Part shown: in pieces, positions 55,437-64,000 of the stretch
Numbering within the stretch: position 1 is the first letter of the stretch
Layout of the letters: every line of letters begins with the position of its first letter
Source: Candidatus Mycobacterium wuenschmannii
GTDB lineage: Bacteria > Actinomycetota > Actinomycetes > Mycobacteriales > Mycobacteriaceae
Length of the DNA stretch: 64,000 bases
NCBI RefSeq assembly: GCF_030252325.1
Contig: NZ_CP126981.1
Coordinates: forward strand, 806,001-870,000
Direction: 5' to 3'
Translations under genes and position numbers: made by a program
The notes under the pieces: model-generated
Seen by the model: only the letters and a program-made list of their open reading frames with translations
Database searches by the model: none
Told to the model about the DNA's origin: nothing

Positions 55437-58400
55437 TCACTCCCCTCCAGCCGCCGCCGAGACAGTCTGGGAGGCGGCCAGTTCGTCGGCGAGGAACTGC
55501 GACAGCGCCCGGACGGTGCCGTGGTCGATGATGTTCTGCGCGCTGATCCGGACGCCGGTCTCGGACTCGACGCGGGTCCGCAGTTCGAGCGTGCCGAGCG
55601 AATCCAGTCCGTACTCCGACAGCGGACGGTCCGGGTCCACCGAACGACGCAGCAGCAGCCCGATCTGCTCGGACAACAGCTTTCGCACCCGGCCGGCCCA
55701 TTCCTCGACCGGTAGCTCGTTCAGCTCGGCACGCAACTTGCTCGACCCCTTGGCGCCCGCACCCGCAGACTTGAACATCTCGGCGAACTTGCTGCGCTGC
55801 GCGAAGGTCGTCAGCCACGGCGTCCCGATCAACGGCGCGTAGCCGGCGTAGGCGCGGTCGTGTCGCAGCATCGACTCGAACGCGTACGCGCCCTCGTCCG
55901 GTGCGATCGCGGTGTCGGTGTCCTCGGCCAGAGCCGTGGCGCGGCCGACCTGGCCCCAGGCGCCCCACGCGATCGAGGTCGCCGGTAGCCCTTGGGATTT
56001 GCGCCAGTGGGTGAAGGCGTCCAGCCAGCTGTTCGCCGCGGCGTACGCACCCTGCCCCGGGGAACCGATCAACGAAGCCGCCGAGGAGAAGCAGCAGAAC
56101 CAGTCCAGTGGGGCGCCGAGCGTGGCCTCGTGCAGATTCCACGCCCCGTGGGCCTTCGGTCGCCAGTCGCGATCGATGAGGCCGTCGGTGATGTTGGCCA
56201 ACGTCGCGTCCTCCACGACCGCGGCGCCGTGCAGGACGCCGCGCAGCGGCAGACCGGTGACCGTCGCGGCGGCCACCAACCGATCCGCCGTCGCACGGTC
56301 GGCGATGTCGCCGCATTCGACCACGATGTCGGCGCCCCCGGCACGGATCAGCTCGATCGTCGCCAGTGCCTCCTCGCTCGGCTGCGATCGTGAACTGAGC
56401 ACGATGCGACCGCAGCCGGCGGCGGCCAGCTTCTCGGCGAGGAACAGGCCGAGTCCACCCAGTCCACCGGTGATGATGTAGGAGCCGTCCGCGCGGAACA
56501 CCCGAATCATGCCGGGCGGCACCGCAACCCGGGACGGTTCGGTCCGCGGGACGTCGAGCACCAGTTTGCCGGTGTGCTCGGCGGCACTCATCGCCCGGAT
56601 CGCGGTGGCGGCCTCGGTGAGCGGGTAGTGCGTGCTCTCCGGCATCGGCAGCACGCCGTCGGCGGTGAGCCGGTACACGGTGTCCAGTAGGTCGTGGAAC
56701 CGTTCGGGATGGCTGTGCGACATCAGCCCGAGGTCGACACCGTGGAACGCGAGATTGCGGCGGAACGGGAACAGGCCCAGTCGCGAATCACCGTAGATGT
56801 CGCGCTTGCCGATTTCGATGAAACGCCCTCCGAGCGCAAGCAGTTCGATGCCGGCGCGCTGGGCGGCGCCGGTCACCGAGTTGAGCACGATGTCGACGCC
56901 GTAGCCGCCGGTGTCCTGTTTGATCTGCTCGGCGAACTCGACGCTGCGGGAGTCGTAGACATGCTCGATTCCCCAGTCGCGCAGCAACTGTCGACGTTGC
57001 TCGCTGCCCGCGGTCGCGAAGATCTCCGCCCCTGCCGCGCGGGCGATGGCGATTGCGGCCTGGCCGACGCCACCCGTCGCGGAGTGGATCAGCACCTTGT
57101 CACGGCGATCGATGCGCGCGAGGTCGTTGAGCCCGTACCACGCCGTGGCGTGCGCGGTGGTCACCGCGGCGGCCTGCTGTTCGGTCAACCCGGCCGGCAG
57201 CGTCGCGGCGAGATCGGCGTCGCACGTGACGAACGTGCCCCAGCAGCCGTTGGGTGAGATGCCGCCGACGCGATCGCCCACCTGGTGCGTGGTCACGTCG
57301 CTGCCGACCGCGGTCACCACGCCGGCGAAGTCGGTGCCCAGCTGGGGGAGCCGTCCTTCGAACGACGGATACCGGCCGAACGTGACCAGGACGTCGGCGA
57401 AGTTGATGCTCGACGAGGTGACGGCCACCTCAATCTCGTTGGCCTCCGGGGGAACTCGGTCGAACGCGGTGAGCTCGATGGTCTGCAGGTCGCCGGGCGT
57501 GCGGATCTGCAACCGCATGCCGTCCTGCTTGCCGTCGGCCAGCGCGGTGAATCGCTCCTCGGCGCGCAATGGGCCGGGGAACAGCCGGGCGGTGTACCAC
57601 TCGCCGTCCCGCCAGGCGGACTCGTCCTCTTCCGATCCGCTGATTAGCTGGCGTGCCAGGCACTCACCGTCGGTGCGCTCGTCGACGTCGATCTGCGTGA
57701 CCCGCCAGTCCGGGTACTCGTTGCCGACCGAGCGCAGCAGACCACGCAAGCCGGCCTGTTCGAGGTTGGCGCGGTCGTCGGTGAGCACCGTCTGCGCGCC
57801 CCTGGTCACCACGAACAGTCGGGGCGGTGCGCCCTCGTTGTTCGACAACCCGCGAATGACGCGGACCAGGTGGTGGACGTAATCGCCTCCGCGCGGAGCG
57901 GATTCGTCATCGGGGTTGCCGTTCTTGGGGCCGTTGAGAACCACCATCGCGGTGAAAGAGCCCGCGCGAAGGTGGTCGGCAAGCTCTTCCGCCCGGGCCT
58001 CGTGATCGGCGTCGTGCGGCCAGACCACCGAGGTTGCCTGCGCGCGAGCGACTTTCAGCGCATCAGTCAAGGTGTTGGCCACGACATCCGCGCCGGCGGA
58101 GGTGCTGACCAGTAGCCAGTTGCCGGCCTCGCTGTCGGTGGACTCGGGCACGTCGCGCTTCTGCCACTCGATGGTCAGCAGTCGCTCGTTCAACAGTCGT
58201 TGCCGGTTCGCGCTTTCGCTCGAGCCGCTGCCGATCTGGAGCCCTTCCACGATGGCCACCACGGCGCCGTGCTCGTCGAGCAGCTCGAGATCAGCTTCGA
58301 CCCAGGTGGGGTCCGCGCTGGTCACCCGCGAGTACGCATAGCGGATGTCGCGGGCGGCGCCATAGGTCTGCAACCGTCGTACGCCCAGCGGCAGCATCAG

Positions 58401-61400
58401 CCCGCCGATGCCGGCCGCGTGGATGGCCGGGTGGGCCGCGACCGACTGGAAGCAGGCATCCAGCAAGGCGGGGTGCAGCCCGTAGTCGGACTGCTGTGAG
58501 CGGATCGAGGGCGGGAGGCCGACCTCGGCCAGCACCGTGTCGCCGCCTGTCTCGGCGGTCAGCACGGCCGCCAGGCCACCGAACGCCGGGCCGTACTGCA
58601 GACCGCGCTTGTCGAAGCCCCGCCGCAGTTCGTCGCCCTCGACGCGGTGCGGGTGCTCGGCGAGCAGAGTGTCGATGTCGTGCGCGGGCGCCTCGGCGTC
58701 GTCGGCCGCTGGGTAGAGGACCGCACTGGCCCGGCGCGCGCGCTCGCCCTCCTGCTCGGCCTCGACCGCGAACTTCACCACCCCGGGTGAGTGCACCGTG
58801 GCGTTTGCCGCGACCGGAGTCGTCGCCTCGAGGAGCAGCATCTGCTCGAACCGGACATCCCGGATCGCGGCGGTCTCGCCGTGGATCGCGCGGGACGCGG
58901 CCAGCGCCATCTCGAGGTAGGCCGCACCGGGCAGCACGGCGATGTCGTGAATCTTGTGATCGCCCAGCCACGGCAGCGCGGTGGTGCCCACCTCGGCCTC
59001 CCAGGCGTGGCGCTCCGGCTCCTCCAACAGTCGCACGTGCGCGCCCAGCAGTGGGTGCACCGCAACGCTGTTGACGCCGCGGGCCCGCAAGTCCTTGCTG
59101 TCGAGCTCGTAGACGAACTGGCGGTGCGTCCACGTCGGCAACGGCGCATCGACCAGCTGCCCGCCGGGATACATCACCGAGAAGTCCACGGCGGCGCCGG
59201 CATTGTGCAGATCACCCAGCACGCCGCGCAGCCCGTGCGGCAATTCCTGCTCGCGGCGCATGCAGGCCAGCGCCTCTACGCGCATGTCCAGGCCGCCCGC
59301 GGTCTGATCGACCGCATGCGTCAGCAGCGGATGCGGCGCCATCTCCGCGAACACCCGGAAGCCGTCCTCCAGCGCCGCCTGCACTGCAGAGGCGAATCGC
59401 ACTGTGTAGCGCAGATTCTCGACCCAGTAGTCGGCATCACAGGTCGGCAGATCTCGCGGATCGAAGTGGGTGGCCGAGTAATACGGGATCGCCGGCTCGC
59501 GCGGCTCGAGCTCCGGAAGAATCTCGGCCAGCTCGTCGAGAATCGGGTCGACCTGCGGGGAGTGGGACGCGACGTCGACCGCCACCTCGCGGGCCATGAT
59601 CTCGCGTTCTTCCCACCCGGCGACCAGTTGCCGAACGGACTCCGTCGCCCCGCCGATCACCGTGGACTTGGGTGAGGCCACCACGGCGACCACGACATCC
59701 TTGATGCCGCGCGCCATCAACTCCGAAAGAACCTGTTGCGCAGGCAGTTCCACCGATGCCATGGCACCGGCGCCGGACACCCGCAGCATCAACCGCGAGC
59801 GGCGGCAGATGACCCGGACGCCGTCGTGCAGCGAGAGTGCGCCCGCGACCACGGCGGCCGCGGCCTCGCCCATGGAGTGGCCGATGACCGCGCCCGGCAC
59901 CACACCGTAGGACTTCATGGTGGCCGCCAGGGCGACCTGCATGGCGAAGATCGTCGGCTGCACGCGGTCGATCCCGGTCACCGTGTCGGTTGCCGAGATG
60001 GCCTCGGTGACCGAGAAGCCTGATTCTGCCGCGATCAACGGTTCGACCTCGGCGATGGCAGCGGCGAAAACCGGTTCAGTGCGCAATAATTCGGCACCCA
60101 TGGCGGCCCACTGCGAGCCTTGACCGGAGAACAGCCACACCGGCCCGCGATCATCGCGGCCGGCCGCGGGCTGATAGGGAACCTCGTCGCCGGCGATCTC
60201 GCGCAGGCTCGCGGTCAGTTCGGGCAGGCTGCTCGCGGTCACCGACACCCGCACCGGACGGTGACCGCGCCGGCGGGCCAGCGTGTAGCCGAGATCCGCG
60301 CCGGAGATCTCGTCGGCGTGCGTGTCCACCCAGTCGGCGAGTCGCGCGGCGGTCCGCCGTAGGGCGTCGGCCGACGTCGCTGAGAGCGGATAGAGCAAAG
60401 GTCCATCGATGGCCGAGGCGCTCGGGTCGTCGCCGGGCGCGTTAACCGGCGCCTGCTCGAGGATCGCGTGCACATTGGTTCCCGAGAACCCGTACGACGA
60501 GACCGATGCCCGCCGCGGGTGGGCGCCGTTGGTCGGCCAGGGGGTCACCGACTGTGGCACGAAGAGCTTGGTCTTGATCTCGGCCAGTGCGTCGGGCAGG
60601 CGCTCGAAGTGCAGGTTCTGTGGGACGACCCCGTGCTGGAGCGCCAGGATCGCCTTCATCAGGCCGAGCGGCCCGGAGGCGGACTGCGCGTGGCCGAAGT
60701 TGGTCTTCACCGAGGCCAGCGCCGTCGGCCCGGTGATGCCGTAGACGTTGGCCAGGCTCTCGTACTCGATGGGGTCACCGATCGGTGTGCCGGGACCGTG
60801 CGCTTCGACCATGCCGACGGTGGCGGCGTCGACGCCCGCCGCGGCCAGGGCGGACCGGTACACGGCGGTCTGCGCGGTCATCGAGGGCACCGAGATGTTG
60901 ACCGTCTTGCCATCCTGGTTGGCTGCCGTGCCGCGCAGCACGGCCAGGATCCGGTCGTTGTCGGCTACCGCGTCGGACAGGCGCTTGAGGAGTAGCACGA
61001 CGCTGCCCTCGGAGACCGCGAATCCGTCGGCGGCGGCGTCGAAGGCGTGGCAGCGACCGGTGGGGGACAGCATTCCCTCGGCCGACCCGGCCGCGAACTT
61101 GCGCGGCTCCAGGCTCACCGAGGCGCCGGCGGCCACGGCGAGGTTGCTTTCTCCGTTGTGCAGGCTCCGGCACGCAAGGTGGACCGCGAGCAGGCCCGAC
61201 GAGCACGCGGTGTCGACGGTGACCGCGGGCCCGTGAACGCCGAGCGCGTAGGAAATGCGTCCCGACCCGAGGCTGAAGTTGGTCCCGGAGAACCCGTAGG
61301 GCCCTTCGAGCGCGGCGGCGTCCGCGGCGAGGTAGGAGTAGTCGGAGTGCGTGAGGCCGACGAACACACCGGTCAGCGAGTCCACGATCTGGGTTGGCGG

Positions 61401-61802
61401 CAGTCCGGCGTGCTCCAGTGCTTCCCACGCGGTCTCCAACAGCACCCGGTGCTGCGGGTCGCTGGCCAGCGCTTCGCGGTCGCCGATGCCGAAGAAGTCC
61501 GCGTCGAAACCGACGGGGTCATCCAGGAAGGCGGCCCACTTCGAGATCGAGCGACCGGGAACGCCCGGCTCGGGGTCGTAGTACTGCTCCATGTCCCAGC
61601 GCTCGGCGGGAACTTCCTTCACCAGGTCGTCACCACGCAGCAACGCCTCCCACAGTTGCTCCGGAGACTCGATGCCACCGGGGAGTCGGCAAGACATGCC
61701 GATCACCGCAACCGGTGTTGTCGGGCTTTGCCCATTGGCCGACTCGGAATTACTCGAATCGGAGTACACCGGCGACGTCTGATTCGTCTCGGAAGTATGC
61801 AA
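55437..61802 (-). CDS. pks5: Mycocerosic-acid-synthase-like type I polyketide synthase (Pks5 paralogue, upstream copy)
   Basis: This 2121-residue synthase heads the LOS operon. The layout is KS (Cys200 in DTACSSG), AT (GHSMGE near 641; VASHSPQ), DH ([13 protein letters not shown] near 945), ER ([11 protein letters not shown] near 1571), KR (TGGLGGLG near 1777) and ACP (YGLDSLG near 2068). It is very similar to the adjacent paralogue, especially in AT and ER. Pks5 is required for LOS acyl chains in several mycobacteria. The only good start is TTG 61802, with AGAGGG four bases upstream; the first 30 residues are Ser/Asn/Thr-rich and not conserved. Which copy corresponds to pks5 and which to pks5.1 cannot be decided here. 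Confidence 0.92.
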   Translation of the reverse strand: MHTSETNQTSPVYSDSSNSESANGQSPTTPVAVIGMSCRLPGGIESPEQLWEALLRGDDLVKEVPAERWDMEQYYDPEPGVPGRSISKWAAFLDDPVGFDADFFGIGDREALASDPQHRVLLETAWEALEHAGLPPTQIVDSLTGVFVGLTHSDYSYLAADAAALEGPYGFSGTNFSLGSGRISYALGVHGPAVTVDTACSSGLLAVHLACRSLHNGESNLAVAAGASVSLEPRKFAAGSAEGMLSPTGRCHAFDAAADGFAVSEGSVVLLLKRLSDAVADNDRILAVLRGTAANQDGKTVNISVPSMTAQTAVYRSALAAAGVDAATVGMVEAHGPGTPIGDPIEYESLANVYGITGPTALASVKTNFGHAQSASGPLGLMKAILALQHGVVPQNLHFERLPDALAEIKTKLFVPQSVTPWPTNGAHPRRASVSSYGFSGTNVHAILEQAPVNAPGDDPSASAIDGPLLYPLSATSADALRRTAARLADWVDTHADEISGADLGYTLARRRGHRPVRVSVTASSLPELTASLREIAGDEVPYQPAAGRDDRGPVWLFSGQGSQWAAMGAELLRTEPVFAAAIAEVEPLIAAESGFSVTEAISATDTVTGIDRVQPTIFAMQVALAATMKSYGVVPGAVIGHSMGEAAAAVVAGALSLHDGVRVICRRSRLMLRVSGAGAMASVELPAQQVLSELMARGIKDVVVAVVASPKSTVIGGATESVRQLVAGWEEREIMAREVAVDVASHSPQVDPILDELAEILPELEPREPAIPYYSATHFDPRDLPTCDADYWVENLRYTVRFASAVQAALEDGFRVFAEMAPHPLLTHAVDQTAGGLDMRVEALACMRREQELPHGLRGVLGDLHNAGAAVDFSVMYPGGQLVDAPLPTWTHRQFVYELDSKDLRARGVNSVAVHPLLGAHVRLLEEPERHAWEAEVGTTALPWLGDHKIHDIAVLPGAAYLEMALAASRAIHGETAAIRDVRFEQMLLLEATTPVAANATVHSPGVVKFAVEAEQEGERARRASAVLYPAADDAEAPAHDIDTLLAEHPHRVEGDELRRGFDKRGLQYGPAFGGLAAVLTAETGGDTVLAEVGLPPSIRSQQSDYGLHPALLDACFQSVAAHPAIHAAGIGGLMLPLGVRRLQTYGAARDIRYAYSRVTSADPTWVEADLELLDEHGAVVAIVEGLQIGSGSSESANRQRLLNERLLTIEWQKRDVPESTDSEAGNWLLVSTSAGADVVANTLTDALKVARAQATSVVWPHDADHEARAEELADHLRAGSFTAMVVLNGPKNGNPDDESAPRGGDYVHHLVRVIRGLSNNEGAPPRLFVVTRGAQTVLTDDRANLEQAGLRGLLRSVGNEYPDWRVTQIDVDERTDGECLARQLISGSEEDESAWRDGEWYTARLFPGPLRAEERFTALADGKQDGMRLQIRTPGDLQTIELTAFDRVPPEANEIEVAVTSSSINFADVLVTFGRYPSFEGRLPQLGTDFAGVVTAVGSDVTTHQVGDRVGGISPNGCWGTFVTCDADLAATLPAGLTEQQAAAVTTAHATAWYGLNDLARIDRRDKVLIHSATGGVGQAAIAIARAAGAEIFATAGSEQRRQLLRDWGIEHVYDSRSVEFAEQIKQDTGGYGVDIVLNSVTGAAQRAGIELLALGGRFIEIGKRDIYGDSRLGLFPFRRNLAFHGVDLGLMSHSHPERFHDLLDTVYRLTADGVLPMPESTHYPLTEAATAIRAMSAAEHTGKLVLDVPRTEPSRVAVPPGMIRVFRADGSYIITGGLGGLGLFLAEKLAAAGCGRIVLSSRSQPSEEALATIELIRAGGADIVVECGDIADRATADRLVAAATVTGLPLRGVLHGAAVVEDATLANITDGLIDRDWRPKAHGAWNLHEATLGAPLDWFCCFSSAASLIGSPGQGAYAAANSWLDAFTHWRKSQGLPATSIAWGAWGQVGRATALAEDTDTAIAPDEGAYAFESMLRHDRAYAGYAPLIGTPWLTTFAQRSKFAEMFKSAGAGAKGSSKLRAELNELPVEEWAGRVRKLLSEQIGLLLRRSVDPDRPLSEYGLDSLGTLELRTRVESETGVRISAQNIIDHGTVRALSQFLADELAASQTVSAAAGGE

Positions 61803-61886
61803 TTCGCCCTCTTTCTATACGCACCGCACGACGCGATTAAGCGAGTTACTGCCCAGTGTTCAAAAGCGCGACTCGATCGCAAAAAT

Positions 61887-62021
61887 CTACACTGCGGAGA
61901 ACCGATACGCGATCGGAATATTGGCAACTGAAGTTGTCATTGTGTTGCCATTCTCGAAACATTCGCCAGGCGAAACAGCAATGTCACCCGAGCGGTAGAC
62001 CGAAGTCGTAAATGCAGGCAT
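61887..62021 (-). CDS. Doubtful 44-residue ORF in the pks leader region
   Basis: A short frame starts at ATG 62021, directly behind a G-rich AAAGGGGGGAA that could serve as a ribosome-binding site. It ends 84 bases before the pks start and encodes 44 residues beginning MPAFTTSVYRSGDIAVSPG. Only about half of its codons end in G or C, far fewer than in the surrounding genes, and the product resembles nothing known. It could be a leader peptide for the LOS operon or a chance frame. Confidence 0.25.
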   Translation of the reverse strand: MPAFTTSVYRSGDIAVSPGECFENGNTMTTSVANIPIAYRFSAV

Positions 62022-62426
62022 TTCCCCCCTTTGGCAATGGCAATGGGCGCCACGGCAGGCAAAATGTCGGTGCGAAGCATCTCCCCGGGATGCTGTCGGC
62101 CGCGTGGGTCGCGTGAAGTCGGTCAGGGCCGTCGTAACGCGGCTTTCTTGCACGTCAGGAAGGCTCTTGGTACCGCAACGCTATTCGACACGCATCCAGT
62201 TCCGGCGTCTGTGGTGCTGATCGTTACCTTATCGTGATCTAGCGCGAGACCCTCGTCAACACCGATGACGGGGATTTAACGGCGTCTTAATCGACTCTCA
62301 GGCCGATTTCAGTAGCCGGCACCTACCGGTTACCTCGACGCCACGCCGAGTGGCAGTGATTGCTTTCGTCTAGCACCTGTTGTAGAGGCCCTCGAGCGCG
62401 TCTCCGATCGGGCCGTGCGTGCAATG

Positions 62427-62444
62427 TGATTGACATGTCAATCA
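62427..62444. promoter_or_regulatory. Perfect TetR-type palindrome (site 1)
   Basis: TGATTGACATGTCAATCA is a perfect 9+9 palindrome, 90 bases before the start of the Rv1533-like gene. It matches the site ahead of fadD25 (33854-33871) at 16 of 18 positions and site 2 at 17 of 18. It is the best copy of the shared motif. Confidence 0.75.
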
Positions 62445-62462
62445 GTTAATAATTCGGACGCG

Positions 62463-62480
62463 TGATTGACATATCAATCA
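62463..62480. promoter_or_regulatory. TetR-type palindrome (site 2)
   Basis: TGATTGACATATCAATCA differs from site 1 by one base and lies 36 bases further along, about 55 bases before the start codon of the Rv1533-like gene. Two near-identical copies this close point to cooperative binding of a dimeric repressor. Confidence 0.72.
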
Positions 62481-62495
62481 GTAATTTCCGCTGCG

Positions 62496-62513
62496 ATATT
62501 GACACGCGAATCA
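62496..62513. promoter_or_regulatory. Degenerate TetR-type palindrome (site 3)
   Basis: ATATTGACACGCGAATCA matches site 1 at 13 of 18 positions and begins 33 bases after site 2 begins. It is 21 bases from the start codon, where bound protein would block transcription or early elongation. It is weaker evidence than sites 1 and 2. Confidence 0.45.
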
Positions 62514-62534
62514 GTAATTCGTAGCGTCATTGCG

Positions 62535-63656
62535 ATGCGAACAAGAGTGGCCGAAATGCTCGGCTCGGAGTTCCCGATCTGCGCCTTCAGCCACTGTCGC
62601 GACGTGGTGGCCGCCGTCACGAACGCCGGCGGACTGGGTGTCCTGGGCGCCGTCGCGCACACTCCTGAACGCCTGGACAGCGAACTGTCCTGGATCGAGC
62701 GGGAAACCGGTGGCAAGCCTTACGGAGTGGATCTGTTGCTCCCGCCCAAGTACGTCGGGCACGACCGCGGCGGAATCGACGCCGCCCAGATCCGTGCCCT
62801 GCTACCGGACGAACACCGGGCCTTCGTCGACGAATTGCTAATCCGTTACGGCATCACAGCTTTCAGTGACGACAAGCCGAATCCTGCCGGTCAGCTCAAC
62901 GTCTCGCCGAAAGGCTACGGGCCGCTGCTCGACGTCGTGTTCGCCCACCGCATTCGGCTGATCGCCAGTGCCTTGGGTCCGGCGCCGGCCGACCTGGTGA
63001 CCCGGGCACACGACGCTGACGTGCTGGCCGTCTCGCTGGCGGGCAGCACGAGGCACGCGCAGCGGCACGCCGAGTCCGGTGTCGATCTGATCGTGGCGCA
63101 GGGGACCGAGGCGGGCGGACACACCGGCGAAGTATCGACGATGGTGCTGGTTCCCGACGTGGTGGACGCGGTCGCCCCGGTTCCGGTCCTGGCGGCGGGC
63201 GGCATCGGCCGAGGCCGGCAGATCGCCGCCGCACTGGCCCTCGGCGCCGAGGGCGTGTGGTGCGGGTCGGTGTGGTTGACCACCGAAGAGGCCGAGACGC
63301 CGCCGACGGTCAAGGACAAGTTCCTCGCGGCTACGTCGTCGGACACGGTGCGGTCGCGGTCGCTGACCGGCAAGCCGGCGCGGATGTTGCGCAGCGCATG
63401 GACCGACGAGTGGGACCGTCCCGACAGTCCCGATCCGCTCGACATGCCGCTGCAGACTGTGCTGATAGGCCAATCGCAGTTGCGCATCAATGAGGCTGCG
63501 GCTCAACCCGATTCGCACGCACGCGAGTTGGCGACGTATTTCGTCGGGCAGGTCGTCGGCTCGATGAACAAGGTTCGGCCCGCCAAGGCTGTCGTGCTGG
63601 ACATGGTGTCCGAATTCATTGACGCGGTAGAGCGTCTCGAGGGGGTAGTCGGATAG
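62535..63656 (+). CDS. Nitronate monooxygenase-family flavoprotein (Rv1533-like)
   Basis: This 373-residue TIM-barrel FMN protein starts MRTRVAEMLGSEFPICAFSHCRDVV at ATG 62535. It contains the flavin-binding segments GTEAGGHTGE and VLAAGGIGRGRQIAAALALGAEGVWCGS. It is closely similar to M. tuberculosis Rv1533. The family oxidises nitronates or reduces enoyl-type substrates; the substrate here is unknown. Three operator-like palindromes lie upstream and a TetR gene overlaps its stop by one base, so the pair is probably an autoregulated operon. Confidence 0.88.
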   Translation: MRTRVAEMLGSEFPICAFSHCRDVVAAVTNAGGLGVLGAVAHTPERLDSELSWIERETGGKPYGVDLLLPPKYVGHDRGGIDAAQIRALLPDEHRAFVDELLIRYGITAFSDDKPNPAGQLNVSPKGYGPLLDVVFAHRIRLIASALGPAPADLVTRAHDADVLAVSLAGSTRHAQRHAESGVDLIVAQGTEAGGHTGEVSTMVLVPDVVDAVAPVPVLAAGGIGRGRQIAAALALGAEGVWCGSVWLTTEEAETPPTVKDKFLAATSSDTVRSRSLTGKPARMLRSAWTDEWDRPDSPDPLDMPLQTVLIGQSQLRINEAAAQPDSHARELATYFVGQVVGSMNKVRPAKAVVLDMVSEFIDAVERLEGVVG

Positions 63657-64000
63657 TGAGTGAGGGTGGAGGCACCCGCAGACGGCGTGCGGTCAGCAAG
63701 GAAGACAAGTCGAAGCGGCGTAACGAAATCATGGATGCGGCCAAGAAGGTGTTCGCGCGCAATGGTTTTCACGCGACGACGATCTCGCACATCGCCAAGG
63801 AGGCCGGGCTCGCCTATGGGTCGGTCTACTGGTACTTCGACTCCAAGGACGAGCTTTTCCATGCGCTGATGGCCGCCGAAGGGGAGGCGCTGCGCGCGCA
63901 TATTGCCGCGTCACTGGCCGCGGCCGGCGGCCGTCCCGACCGCAACTGGGAGCCGCTGCGCATCACCGTGCAGGCCGTGCTCGAGTATTTCGAAGCCGAC
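63656..64000 (+). CDS. TetR-family regulator (Rv1534-like; 3' end outside window)
   Basis: The GTG start at 63656 uses the last base of the preceding stop codon. The 115 codons visible carry a basic N-terminus (TRRRRAVSKEDKSKRR) and a complete TetR helix-turn-helix (EIMDAAKKVFARNGFHATTI, SHIAKEAGLAYGSVYWYFDSKDELF). Most of the ligand domain is beyond the window. It is the best candidate for the protein that binds the TGATTGACA palindromes upstream of its own operon and ahead of fadD25. Position matches M. tuberculosis Rv1534. Confidence 0.88.
   Translation, partial: MSEGGGTRRRRAVSKEDKSKRRNEIMDAAKKVFARNGFHATTISHIAKEAGLAYGSVYWYFDSKDELFHALMAAEGEALRAHIAASLAAAGGRPDRNWEPLRITVQAVLEYFEAD

Larger units (their letters stand above)
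61803..62534. other. 732-bp divergent intergenic region between the LOS operon and the Rv1533-like gene
   Basis: The region is more AT-rich than its surroundings and should contain the promoter of the LOS operon (leftwards) and of the oxidoreductase gene (rightwards). Near the left end lies a doubtful 44-codon reading frame (61887-62021) and a symmetric TTCGCCAGGCGAA (61962-61974). Near the right end lie two or three TetR-type palindromes (62427-62513). Between about 62030 and 62420 no gene, RNA or repeat was recognised. Confidence 0.7.

Overview
The window is about 64 kb of high-GC actinobacterial DNA that belongs to a Mycobacterium (sensu lato). The first half follows the gene order of Mycobacterium tuberculosis Rv1471 to Rv1497 almost gene for gene (trxB1, echA12, Rv1473, Rv1473A, Rv1474c, acn, Rv1476, ripA, ripB, moxR1, Rv1480, Rv1481, fabG1, inhA, hemZ, Rv1486c to Rv1489, Rv1491c, mutA, mutB, meaB, lipL). 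The last two genes match Rv1533 and Rv1534. Insertions relative to M. tuberculosis (a DUF559 gene, an MFS transporter, two small secreted proteins, a feoA-feoB-nfu operon) and the missing mazEF4 pair between mutB and meaB suggest a non-tuberculous, possibly fast-growing species; the species cannot be fixed from this sequence alone.

Region 1 (1-13960) holds a lipoprotein cut by the window edge, a thioredoxin, an enoyl-CoA hydratase, an ABC-F ATPase, aconitase with its TetR repressor, and a peptidoglycan and cell-envelope block (ripA-ripB-moxR1-DUF58-vWA). Region 2 (14041-20502) holds the mycolic acid genes fabG1-inhA, ferrochelatase and a membrane-quality NfeD/SPFH pair. Region 3 (20499-26631) is accessory: a deazaflavin-type reductase, an MFS symporter, duplicated small secreted proteins, a TVP38 protein and the ferrous iron operon. 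Region 4 (26808-33860) holds methylmalonyl-CoA mutase and its chaperone, a beta-lactamase-fold esterase and a CMD-family protein.

Region 5 (33933-61802) is a lipooligosaccharide (LOS) locus. A plus-strand pair (fatty acyl-AMP ligase and methyltransferase) converges on a minus-strand operon of about 25 kb with twelve genes, most touching or overlapping by 1-4 bases: two Pks5-type polyketide synthases, PapA, MmpL, a GT1 glycosyltransferase, a Sap-like membrane protein, a Chp-like acyltransferase, two further glycosyltransferases alternating with two polysaccharide pyruvyl transferases, and a methyltransferase. The inventory (three glycosyltransferases, two pyruvyl transferases, O-methyltransferase candidates, PapA plus Chp, Sap plus MmpL) fits a pyruvylated acyl-trehalose LOS of the kind described in M. 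smegmatis.

The most interesting signals are: (i) a near-identical palindrome, TGATTGACAyGTCArTCA, in front of fadD25 at one end of the LOS locus and in two or three copies at the other end, next to a TetR gene; (ii) a 421-bp tract almost identical between the two pyruvyl transferase genes, with odd base composition; (iii) directly adjacent pks5-type paralogues; (iv) a perfect 20-bp palindrome ahead of lipL; (v) an AcnR-type operator upstream of aconitase; and (vi) competing hairpins in the leader of the small Rv1473A-like regulator. No tRNA, rRNA, insertion sequence, CRISPR array or attachment site was seen.
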